DNA of 64,000 bases from Nocardioides astragali. Lineage in GTDB: Bacteria > Actinomycetota > Actinomycetes > Propionibacteriales > Nocardioidaceae. Below the pieces are notes generated by a model that searched no databases, had not been told where the DNA came from, and worked only from the letters and a program-made list of their open reading frames with translations. Both the position numbers and the translations under genes were made by a program. Shown here piece after piece: positions 48,173-56,809 of the stretch (position 1 is the stretch's first letter; the number at the start of each line of letters is the position of its first letter). Location of the stretch: the NCBI RefSeq assembly GCF_024436375.1, contig NZ_JAFMZM010000002.1, positions 372,001-436,000 of the forward strand. Direction: 5' to 3'.

Positions 48173-51100
48173 ATGAGCGCACCCCTGAGCCTCTTCACCC
48201 TCCTCGGCGCGACCTCGGTGGCGGACGCGGCCGAGCGCTGGCCCCGCGAATTGTTCCTGCCCGACGTGGGCATCGTCGCCGGCGGTGACGACCCCGAGGA
48301 CTACGAGACGCTGCTCTCCTACCTGGACCAGACGCTCTCCTTCGCGGCCGTGCGACCCGGTGCGGGCGCGGACCAGGTCGGCCTGGTCGCCGAGGTCGTT
48401 GTGACGAACCCCATGGGTCCCCCGCGCTCGCTGGTGCTGCGAGAGCTTCCGGACATCGAGTTCGTCCTGCTGGACAACACCCCCGGCAGTCCGGCGCGAC
48501 TCTTCGTCACCCTGTCCGACGCCGGCCTCGAGGTGGTAGTCGAGGGACTGCCGGTGGAGGTCCGGCTGCCCGCCGGCCTGCTGGGGCCGCTGCGCACCGA
48601 GGAGGAGGAGCGCGGCGGGCCGGCGCAGAGCGAGGAGCGGCACGGAGCCGACTTCGTCAGCAGCTCGTACGACGCCCTGCAGATCTTCCTCAGCGAGGTG
48701 CACGAGTCCCGGATCCTGGTGCACCTGCGGGTCCGGCTGACCGAGGAGCGGGACCTCGTCATCGAGCCCGCGGTGCCCATCTCGGTGGGCCCGTGCCGAT
48801 TCAGCGGCCTCCCGTGCCGCGGGGTGCACGACCTCGGCTTCCTGCCGTACCCGGTGCTGCGAGGGAGCCACACCCGCGACGAGATGGCCCTGGAGTGGGC
48901 CCGCCACGAGATCCCGACCGGACTCGGGCTGGAGGGGACCGGCCTGATCACGGTGCGCACCCTCGATCTCGACCAGACCCGCGACCCGCTCAAGCAGTTC
49001 CTCGAGCGAGCCCGCAGCTCCGTCACTCACCCGTCGGGGACCGGCGCGGACGTAACCGACCTCGAGTTCGTCCTGGAGGACCTGGCCCTCCCGGTCTCCG
49101 CGTGGCTGACCCCCGTGGCCACCCACGGCAGGTTCGGGCTGCGCAGGGCCGTGCTCATCGAGTCCGACGCGGTGGAGGCCTACGACCTGAGCCAAGCGCC
49201 ACTCGAGGTCTCCCTGGCGTCGGTGGTCGACTGGCGGCTGCGGATCTTCCGCCTGATCTTCGAGAGCCCGACAACGGTCGTCGCCCGGATGGCGGTGCTC
49301 TTCGGCGACAGCGTCGAGGAGGACCACGCCCTACTCATCGACGTGACCGACGGATGGCTGCTCCAGGGTGCGTGGGTGCCGCCCGCGCCGATCCGGTTCC
49401 TGTCCATCCTCGGCGCCCGCTTCTACCTGATGTCGGCGCGGCTGGGCTTCCTGCTCCGCGACGTGCAGAGCGCCCAAGGCACGGGCTGGTTCGACCACGT
49501 GCGCGCCACCTTCGACCTGGGGATCGCCGTCGGCGACGAGAGCCCCGGTCCCATCACCCTGTCCGGCCCCGCCAAGCCGCCCGGCGCCGACCTGGGGATG
49601 GACGTGGTGCTGAGCAACCTTGGCTGGGACCTGGGCGAGAAGAAGTTCATCCCGGACCTGTGGCTGCCCGAGGGCCTGAAGTTCACGGCCTTCAAGGTCC
49701 TCCAGCTCGACCTCGAGGAGGTGGTCTTCCTCTCGGAGGACAACGGCGGACGGTACGTCGCGCTCAGCGGCGGCATCGCGATCTTCCCCGGCGCCGGTGA
49801 CCCGGAGCCGAAGCACGTCGAGCGCGGGACTCCCGGCGTACCCGCCGAGGGCCAGCCCAACGGGGCCGGCCTGCGATTCCGGCGCCTGCGTCTGCGGACC
49901 GGCGGCAACGAGGCGGCCGCGCCGATGCTGATCGACGGGATCAGCCTCTTCCTGAAGATCGGGCGCTTCGAGGTCAGCGGGTCCGGCACAATCACCGATA
50001 CCACCCGGGACGGCCACCGCTACCAGGAGTTCGGGCTCGGCCTGCAGCTGCGCTTCACCGCCATGGAGAAGGACTTCGCCATCGGCGCCCAGCTCTTCTA
50101 CGGCCGCGTCGAGGGTCCGGTCGACCGGTTCACGTACTGGCTGTTCGGCTTCCAGCTCGCCTACTGCCCCGTGGGGACCTACGAGCTGCGCGGCATTAGC
50201 GCCCTCGTCGCCGGTGGCATGATGCCAGCCCTGCCCGAGCCCAGCGGCAAGCCGCAGGAGATGCGGCTGCTGGACTGGTACCGCCTGAACCGGGCCGCCG
50301 GCGCGGTGACCGTCCGCGACGACCGGGCGCCGCAGCGGGGCGGCTGGCGGACCGAGCAAGGGGCCGAGGCGGCCGGGGTCGGCGCCGACCTAGGTCTGTC
50401 GGTGAGCCGGGCGGTCACCCTGCGGGTGTTCATGTTCTTCCACCGCAGCGACGCGGCGGCCGGGCTGCTCATCTCGGGCGAGGTCTTCGTCCTCAAGGCG
50501 AGGACCCCGGTCGGCCTCGGTGCGATCGAGGCGGATCTCGAGCGGGACCGCTACAGCGCGCTCATCGGAGTCGACCTCGACCTCGCCAAGCTCCTCGACT
50601 CCGAGAGCGACCTGGCCAAGGGCCTGGGCCGGTTCACCGGCACGCTCTTCGCGAGCAACGACCCGGCGATGGCTGCGATCGGCCAGCTGACCGACCCGTC
50701 GAGCTGGCTGACCCTCTCCTTCGACAAGTCCTTCCTCGGCCTGTCGGCCCGGATCTCGCTCGGGCTCTGCCTACAGATCTCGGCCCGTCCCGGCCCGAGT
50801 GGCGGCGGCCTGCTCGCGATGGTCAAGGCCAAGGGCTCGATGGGTGTCGGCAAGGTGGAGTTCTACGCGGTGCTCGGCGTCCTCGTGGGCACCTGGGGCA
50901 ACGAGGCGAGCTCCTCCGGCGTCATCGCGTGGGCCGAGCTGGCCCTGCGGATCAAGGTGTTCTGGGTCTTCTCCTTCGGCGCGTCGGTCAAGGCGGCGGT
51001 GGAGCAGCTGGGGCCGCAGGAGCCGAACTACCGCCGGCTCGGCCTCGAGGTGCGCATCGAGACGCCGTGGTGGCTGCCCGACGTCACCTTCCGCGTCGAG

Positions 51101-54100
51101 CGCGTGCGCGGCCTGCCCCAGCCCGAGGCCATGCCGGTGCTGTCGGCCCCCATGAGCCGGGCCACCGTCCGCGAGCCGGGGCTCACGACCGAGGTGGCGG
51201 CGGCGAGCACCACCCTCGGCGACCCCGGAGCGGTGCACACGGTCGCCGAGCTCCGGTCGACCTCGCCGGCACCGGTCCCGGAGCACACCTGGGACTCGCT
51301 GGTGCCGGTCAGCGTCGACTCCATCATCGCCCTGGACTTCGCCGCCTCGCTCGGCAACGAGACGACGGTCGTGCCGAGCGTGCCCGCAGGCGCCGGGCAG
51401 CAGGCGCCGGCGCCGCCGGCACAGAACGAGCTCACCGCGACGTACACCCTGATGGAGGTCGGCGTGCGGCGCCGACCGCGGTACGGCGCGGACGCGGGCG
51501 TCTGGACCGACCTCCTGGCCCCGGAGGACAGCCAGGTCGGCACGCTGGGCGACCTGCTGTCGGACCCCGACCTCGCCGTCACCTTCTCCTCCGTGCTGCG
51601 CTTCCGCTGGGACGCCGACGTCGTGCTCGACGACGCGCTGGACCCGCGGCGGCTGCTCGTCAACGCCGACACCCCGTACTCCTTCCTCACCGGGAACCCC
51701 GCCACGGAGGAGGGCCTGCTGGCCAACGACCCGGCGTACCCCTGCTGCGGGGGGAAGCGGAGCGTCCCGCGCCACGTGCTGGACTTCACCGCCGTGCCGC
51801 TCGGCGTCCGTGCCCCCGTGGTCCAGCGCTTCACCGAGAGCACGAGCACGCTGCGCTGGCAGCTGCCCCTGCCGCCCGTGGTCGCCGGATCCCAGGGACC
51901 GCAGGCCGGCGTCCACGTGGCGCGGGTCCTCCCGCACAGCATGGTGGACCGGGCGCTCGCGGTGGTGACCTTCGACGAGCCCGCCTACCAGGTCGAGCTC
52001 GAGGTGTTCTGGACGCCTGAGCACATCGCCGAGCTCGAGAGCGAGCTCGTCATCGAGGCAACCCGGGGGCTGGAGGTCGTGGATCGCCGCCGACTTCGTT
52101 TGGACCAGGCGAGCCCGGTCCTGCGGGTCCACCTCGAGGACTCCCGCGGGCTCACCTCGCTCACGCTGCGATACGCCCGCGGCGCCGACAGTCCCGGAGG
52201 CACCGCGATGCCCACGGACGAGACCTTCGAGCTCCGGCGCATCCAGTACCGCAGTGTGCGGGAGACACGCGACCTCCTCTCCTACCAGGGCCGGTGCGGG
52301 GGCCACGGCGACGGCGCCGGCGGGGGCAAGCTCGCCTGGCTGCCCAACCACGACTACGAGCTCGCCCTCAAGGTGCGGACCACGGTGGGCTACCAGGGCA
52401 GCGCACAGGAGGCCGTCGTCGAGCAGCGGGCGGGGTTCCGGACCCGCGGCCTGCCCGGGCTCAACGCCGTCGCGGCCGTCGGCGACGAGCTCGAGCCCTA
52501 CGTCGAGTCGATCTACCCCGGCGCCACGCCCCGCCTGCTCTACCGGGCCGAGCCCGTCGTCCTCGCGTTCGACGAGCGCTTCAACTCGCTGCTGCCGGTG
52601 GATCGGACGCCCGCCCCGGGCGCCCCGGCGGAGCGGACGCAGCTGCTCGAGTGGGTGCTCGCCGTCGACCAGGCCGACAGCACGCGGCTCTCGGTCACAA
52701 GCCCCGACTGGGTGGTCGAGCACCGGGGCACCGCGCCACCACCCGCACGCGGACTTCCCTGGGTCATCGACGACCTGCTGGTGACGGCGGGGGTCCGGAG
52801 CGCCACGTCGCTGCAGCCACCCACCCTGCGGCTGGAGGCGCTGGCGGCCCGGTCGCCGGCCTGCGGGTCGGTGTCGGGCCTGCACGGCTCGCAGGTGCTC
52901 CGGCACGCGCCCGTCGACCCCGACGACCCCGCCGCGACCACCCACCGCTGGCCGGCCCGCACCGACCTCAGGGTGGCGGTCCGCCGCAAGCAGGGGCCCT
53001 TCGTGGCGCGGACTCCGTTCGAGGCCGGCGACGAGACAGCCCTGACCGTGGCTGACGAGGGCCGCCTCGGGGCGACCGCATGGCAGGTGGTCGACGGCGC
53101 TCTGAGCGTGGTCGGCACGCCGACGGTCGGACTGCGCCACTACGCCCAGCTGGGCGAACCGGCCTGGGACCACGTGCGGATCGTCGTGGACGTCGACCCC
53201 GCCAGCGGGGCGGCCGGGGTCGCCGTCGCCGTCGCGGGCCCGCCCCGGGTCGAGCGCGCTCTGATCGCGCTCGTCGACGAGGGCGCCGGGGAGCTCCGGA
53301 TCCTCGCCCGCCGTGGAGGTGCGACCCAAACCCTCGACTCGGCTCCGCTCCCGCCCGGCGTCGCCGCGCCGTACTCGCTGGAGGTCCACGCCTTCGACGA
53401 CCTGCTGCGGGTGCAGCTCGCGGACACCGTCGTGGAAGCGCCCCGCGACGACCTGCGCGACGGCCGGCTGGCCGTGGTGCTCGACGGGCCCGGCCGCTGC
53501 TCGGCACTGCACGTCGAGGCGCTGGAGGCCTACGCCACCCAGCTGGCCACGAGCCGGTACGACGGGTTCGAGCAGCACATTGCCAGTTGGGACGGCGTGG
53601 TGCACGCCTCGCCCGGCCAGGCCGGCCCCGTCCCTGGCCTGCTGGCCGCGACCGGCGCGGACCTGGCCGGCACGATGGCGCCGGACGCCGACCCCCAGGC
53701 GCGGCAGCGGCTGTTCGACCGGTGGGTCGCCGAGACGACGCTGCCGCTGGCCCCCGCGGTCGCAGGGCTGACGCTGTCGGCGGTCAGCGACGCCTCGGAA
53801 ACCCACCTGCTGGTCCTCCAGTCACCCGAACCGCTGCCCTTCAGCACGGACGTGTCGCTCACTGTCACGCACCGGGTGAAGAAGCTGCCCGGTCCGCCTC
53901 CGGTCGGGGTGCCGCGCGAGCTGCTCCGCTTCGCGGCCGACCTGGAGTTCGCCCGGGACAGCGTGTCCGGCCTGGTGCCCAACGACCTGGTGGCCGCGAT
54001 CGGCGACGCCAGGCGCCTCGTCCATGCCGTACGGGCGACCCCGACCGGCCGGACGGTGTACCGCTTCTACGACGTGACGGTGCGCACGTCCGGCGCGGAG

Positions 54101-54445
54101 ACGCTACTGACCGGTGCGCTCGTGGACGTGCGGCCGCTGCCGCCCTTCACGCTCGCGTTCCCGCCGCGGCCGCTGCGCTTCCCGGCCGACCACATCGGAC
54201 TCTTCGACGCCACGGGTGATCTGATCGGCGGGCTGCTCCCGCTGCCCGTCGAGACCGACGAGACCGTGCCGCTCATGGCGCTCTCCAACAGCGTCGAGGA
54301 TCGGCTGCTGCTGATCCCCACCAACCCGCTGGCGCCGGATTCCTACACCTTCACGTTCACCGTCGACCGGGAGCGCTACCGCGCAGCCGTCGCCGACGAC
54401 GAGAGCCGCTACCGCGCGACCGCGGTCCTGCACGTCGTTCTCTGA
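48173..54445 (+). CDS. Giant beta-rich protein (DUF6603-like middle part)
   Basis: 2090 residues, starting MSAPLSLFTLLG 7 nt after the PLD stop. The middle (about 500-1060) is a series of short amphipathic strands (LFLKIGRFEVSGSGTITDT, FTYWLFGFQLAYCPVGTYEL, WWLPDVTFRVERV) that looks like DUF6603 proteins (tentative, from memory) or a long lipid-contacting sheet. A concanavalin/LamG-like segment lies near 1640-1790 (TAWQVVDGALSVVGTP). No signal peptide. Its function is unknown. It is the last gene of the three-gene unit. Confidence 0.65.
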   Translation: MSAPLSLFTLLGATSVADAAERWPRELFLPDVGIVAGGDDPEDYETLLSYLDQTLSFAAVRPGAGADQVGLVAEVVVTNPMGPPRSLVLRELPDIEFVLLDNTPGSPARLFVTLSDAGLEVVVEGLPVEVRLPAGLLGPLRTEEEERGGPAQSEERHGADFVSSSYDALQIFLSEVHESRILVHLRVRLTEERDLVIEPAVPISVGPCRFSGLPCRGVHDLGFLPYPVLRGSHTRDEMALEWARHEIPTGLGLEGTGLITVRTLDLDQTRDPLKQFLERARSSVTHPSGTGADVTDLEFVLEDLALPVSAWLTPVATHGRFGLRRAVLIESDAVEAYDLSQAPLEVSLASVVDWRLRIFRLIFESPTTVVARMAVLFGDSVEEDHALLIDVTDGWLLQGAWVPPAPIRFLSILGARFYLMSARLGFLLRDVQSAQGTGWFDHVRATFDLGIAVGDESPGPITLSGPAKPPGADLGMDVVLSNLGWDLGEKKFIPDLWLPEGLKFTAFKVLQLDLEEVVFLSEDNGGRYVALSGGIAIFPGAGDPEPKHVERGTPGVPAEGQPNGAGLRFRRLRLRTGGNEAAAPMLIDGISLFLKIGRFEVSGSGTITDTTRDGHRYQEFGLGLQLRFTAMEKDFAIGAQLFYGRVEGPVDRFTYWLFGFQLAYCPVGTYELRGISALVAGGMMPALPEPSGKPQEMRLLDWYRLNRAAGAVTVRDDRAPQRGGWRTEQGAEAAGVGADLGLSVSRAVTLRVFMFFHRSDAAAGLLISGEVFVLKARTPVGLGAIEADLERDRYSALIGVDLDLAKLLDSESDLAKGLGRFTGTLFASNDPAMAAIGQLTDPSSWLTLSFDKSFLGLSARISLGLCLQISARPGPSGGGLLAMVKAKGSMGVGKVEFYAVLGVLVGTWGNEASSSGVIAWAELALRIKVFWVFSFGASVKAAVEQLGPQEPNYRRLGLEVRIETPWWLPDVTFRVERVRGLPQPEAMPVLSAPMSRATVREPGLTTEVAAASTTLGDPGAVHTVAELRSTSPAPVPEHTWDSLVPVSVDSIIALDFAASLGNETTVVPSVPAGAGQQAPAPPAQNELTATYTLMEVGVRRRPRYGADAGVWTDLLAPEDSQVGTLGDLLSDPDLAVTFSSVLRFRWDADVVLDDALDPRRLLVNADTPYSFLTGNPATEEGLLANDPAYPCCGGKRSVPRHVLDFTAVPLGVRAPVVQRFTESTSTLRWQLPLPPVVAGSQGPQAGVHVARVLPHSMVDRALAVVTFDEPAYQVELEVFWTPEHIAELESELVIEATRGLEVVDRRRLRLDQASPVLRVHLEDSRGLTSLTLRYARGADSPGGTAMPTDETFELRRIQYRSVRETRDLLSYQGRCGGHGDGAGGGKLAWLPNHDYELALKVRTTVGYQGSAQEAVVEQRAGFRTRGLPGLNAVAAVGDELEPYVESIYPGATPRLLYRAEPVVLAFDERFNSLLPVDRTPAPGAPAERTQLLEWVLAVDQADSTRLSVTSPDWVVEHRGTAPPPARGLPWVIDDLLVTAGVRSATSLQPPTLRLEALAARSPACGSVSGLHGSQVLRHAPVDPDDPAATTHRWPARTDLRVAVRRKQGPFVARTPFEAGDETALTVADEGRLGATAWQVVDGALSVVGTPTVGLRHYAQLGEPAWDHVRIVVDVDPASGAAGVAVAVAGPPRVERALIALVDEGAGELRILARRGGATQTLDSAPLPPGVAAPYSLEVHAFDDLLRVQLADTVVEAPRDDLRDGRLAVVLDGPGRCSALHVEALEAYATQLATSRYDGFEQHIASWDGVVHASPGQAGPVPGLLAATGADLAGTMAPDADPQARQRLFDRWVAETTLPLAPAVAGLTLSAVSDASETHLLVLQSPEPLPFSTDVSLTVTHRVKKLPGPPPVGVPRELLRFAADLEFARDSVSGLVPNDLVAAIGDARRLVHAVRATPTGRTVYRFYDVTVRTSGAETLLTGALVDVRPLPPFTLAFPPRPLRFPADHIGLFDATGDLIGGLLPLPVETDETVPLMALSNSVEDRLLLIPTNPLAPDSYTFTFTVDRERYRAAVADDESRYRATAVLHVVL

Positions 54446-54481
54446 CCCACCCGCCAGCGGCGCCGTAGAGCTTGAGGAGGC

Positions 54482-54634
54482 TCAGTGGGCTGCCGGCCAG
54501 AGTGACGAAGGTGGGGGTGGGGAGGGCTTGCAGCCGGGCGGGGCGGCTGGGCGGCGGTTGAGGTGTGCCGAGGTGAGGGCGACGCAGACCATGACGACGA
54601 GGAGAGCGGTGATCCGGGTGGTGTCGATGGTCAT
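54482..54634 (-). CDS. Small single-pass membrane protein
   Basis: 50 residues: MTIDTTRITALLVVMVCVAL, then a basic/Pro-rich tail NRRPAAPPGCKPSPPPP. GGAGAGGAG lies 6 nt before the ATG, an unusually good ribosome site for this window. It lies antisense, between the giant genes and the patatin unit. It could be a membrane-acting toxin or antitoxin, but nothing shows this. Confidence 0.5.
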   Translation of the reverse strand: MTIDTTRITALLVVMVCVALTSAHLNRRPAAPPGCKPSPPPPSSLWPAAH

Positions 54635-54792
54635 GGTCTGCTCCTCTCCGGTGGTGACGCCTCGGGTCGATGACTCGACTCTGCTCGTCGGGGAGACCCG
54701 CACCGTTCGATCGCTGACACAGGCCGCGACGGGATGCCGACGGTCGAGGACACGACCGGCGAGGCGGACCCGTCAAGCCGGACTGGACCGGA

Positions 54793-54836
54793 TGGTCAGC
54801 GTCGGCGCGTGTCACTACCGTGATGTGCACGGGAGG
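54793..54836 (+). promoter_or_regulatory. Promoter and ribosome site of the patatin unit
   Basis: TGGTCA (54793-54798), 17-nt spacer, TACCGT (54816-54821), then GGGAGG at 54831-54836, 8 nt before ATG 54845. So the patatin-ATPase-HNH genes can be transcribed apart from the giant genes. Confidence 0.55.
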
Positions 54837-54844
54837 CAAGCGTG

Positions 54845-56809
54845 ATGGCAGAGATCTCGGTCGGTCAGGACGCCACGGACCTGGGTGCATGGGGCACCTA
54901 CCAGGAGCCGACGCGCGAGTGCGACGTCGTCATGAAGGGCGGCATCACGAGCGGGGTGCTCTACCCCCTCGCGGTGTGCGAGCTGGCGGCGACCTACCAC
55001 CTGCGCAACGTCGGCGGCACGTCGGCGGGCGCGATCGCCGCCGCCGCCGCGGCGGCCGCCGAGCACGGTCGCGCGATCGACGCGCCGACGGCCGGCTACC
55101 AGGCGCTCGCCGCGCTGCCCGACTGGCTCGGCAGCGACCGGAACCTCGAGGAGCTGTTCCGTCCGACGGCCACGACCCGTGGCGTGCACAAGGTCCTGAT
55201 GCGCCTGGTGCAGCCGAAGAAGAACTGGCCGATGATCCTCGCCTCGGTTGTTGCGGCTGGCTTCTCCGGGCGGCGGGCGTGGCTGCCCGTGCTCGGCGCG
55301 CTGCCCGGCCTGATCTGCTTCCTGGCGCTCGGGATCTCCGACCCGGCGTCGTGGTGGACGTGGGGGGCGCTCGTCGTCGCGCTGCTCCTGACGCTGCTCG
55401 GGCTCGTCGTCGGAGCGGTCTTGTCGCTGGTGCTCACGTCGGGGGAGAAGCTTGACCAGAACGGCTACGGCGTAGTCGCCGGTTCGTCGTCGTACGACGG
55501 CAAGGACTCGCTCTCGGACTGGCTCGCCGACACCATCGACACGCTCGCCGGGCGGCCCACCGACGGTGCGCCGCTGACCTTCGGCGACCTGTGGAAGGGA
55601 CCTGATGGCACCGGCACCGCACTCGCGCCGCACGTCAACCTCGAGATGCTGACGACCAACGTCACGCAGGGCCGGCCGACGCGGCTTCCCGACGAGCTCG
55701 TGCCGGGCTACTGCTTCACCGAGAAGGAGTTCCGACTGCTCTTCCCCGAGCGGGTGGTGCAGCACCTCAAGGCCCACCGCGGCGGGGAGATCAAGGGCGG
55801 CTACCTGATCCCGATGCCGCACGTGCGCGACCTGCCCGTGGTCGTCGCCACCCGGATGAGCCTGAGCTTCCCTCTGCTGATCTCCGCGGTGCCGCTGCAC
55901 GCCGTCGACTTCTCGATGGGCACCGGCCGGCACGAGCGGGTGTGGTTCTCCGACGGCGGCATCACCTCCAACTTCCCGATCTCCTTCTTCGACGCGATGC
56001 TGCCGAGCCGGCCGACGTTCGGCATCAACCTGCGGGAGTTCCACCCCCGCTACCAGAAGAGCACGACCGACGAGCGCGCCAACGTCTGGATGCCACGCAC
56101 CAACAGCGGCGGGCAGCGCGAGTGGTGGTCGCGGTGGGACGCCACCGGAATCAAGGGCGTCGGCAAGTTCCTGCGCGCGATCGCCGACACCATGCAGAAC
56201 TGGGTCGACAACACCCAGACCCGCGTCCCGGGCTACCGCGACCGGATCGTGCACATCTCCCACGACCACACCGAGGGTGGGCTCAACCTGGCCATGCCGC
56301 CCGAGGTGCTCAAAGCCCTTTCGACGCGCGGGCGCTGCGCGGGCCAGCGGCTCGTCGACTACTACACCAACCCGCCGGGAGCCCCGCTCGCAATCGACGA
56401 GCTCTACCGCAACGAGGAGGGGACGGCCGGCGAGCGGGTCGTCTCCTGGGAGAACCACCGCCGCATCCGCCTCCGCACGTCGCTCTCACTGGTGACCTCG
56501 GTGACCGGGATGCTCGTGGACGGCTACGACGCGACGTACCGTGGCGACCTCGCCGCACCCGCCGCCGACGTGCCGAGCTACCCGTTCACCAACGCCACCC
56601 AGCACGCGCTGGTCCGCGCGGTGATGGACGGCTCCTCCGGTCCCGGCCCACGCAGCGGGCTGGTCAAGCTGACCGAGGAGATCCGCGCTGTCGAGGCGAC
56701 CGGCCTGCGGGTCCCTTTGGTCGTCGGCAGCCCGAGGCCGGCACCGGTGATGCGGGTCTGGCCGGGCGGCGGCCGGTCGGCCCGGGCCACGGGTGGCGAG
56801 GAGCCATGA
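54845..56809 (+). CDS. Membrane patatin-like phospholipase
   Basis: 654 residues. MKGGITSGVLYPLAVCEL gives the oxyanion loop, NVGGTSAGAIAAA the GxSxG nucleophile (Ser60) and WFSDGGITSNFPI the DGG with Asp370: a complete catalytic dyad. Hydrophobic stretches at about 129-162 and 174-197 form a membrane insert within the domain, unusual for patatins. It likely hydrolyses membrane phospholipids. Patatins are the effectors in several defence systems (CapV in CBASS). Stop overlaps the ATPase start (ATGA). Confidence 0.88.
   Translation: MAEISVGQDATDLGAWGTYQEPTRECDVVMKGGITSGVLYPLAVCELAATYHLRNVGGTSAGAIAAAAAAAAEHGRAIDAPTAGYQALAALPDWLGSDRNLEELFRPTATTRGVHKVLMRLVQPKKNWPMILASVVAAGFSGRRAWLPVLGALPGLICFLALGISDPASWWTWGALVVALLLTLLGLVVGAVLSLVLTSGEKLDQNGYGVVAGSSSYDGKDSLSDWLADTIDTLAGRPTDGAPLTFGDLWKGPDGTGTALAPHVNLEMLTTNVTQGRPTRLPDELVPGYCFTEKEFRLLFPERVVQHLKAHRGGEIKGGYLIPMPHVRDLPVVVATRMSLSFPLLISAVPLHAVDFSMGTGRHERVWFSDGGITSNFPISFFDAMLPSRPTFGINLREFHPRYQKSTTDERANVWMPRTNSGGQREWWSRWDATGIKGVGKFLRAIADTMQNWVDNTQTRVPGYRDRIVHISHDHTEGGLNLAMPPEVLKALSTRGRCAGQRLVDYYTNPPGAPLAIDELYRNEEGTAGERVVSWENHRRIRLRTSLSLVTSVTGMLVDGYDATYRGDLAAPAADVPSYPFTNATQHALVRAVMDGSSGPGPRSGLVKLTEEIRAVEATGLRVPLVVGSPRPAPVMRVWPGGGRSARATGGEEP

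Larger units (their letters stand above)
54446..54844. other. Gap between giant genes and patatin unit
   Basis: 399 nt. It contains a small antisense membrane-protein gene and the patatin promoter (both described). No terminator hairpin followed by T-run was seen. Confidence 0.5.

Noticed and set aside
50771..53806. 1011-codon minus-strand ORF inside the 2090-aa gene
   Set aside because: Same kind of shadow, no motif, inconsistent with the third-position GC pattern of the plus frame.
41420..54445. Contractile injection or type VI secretion cluster
   Set aside because: No sheath, tube, baseplate, spike or ClpV-like gene is present.
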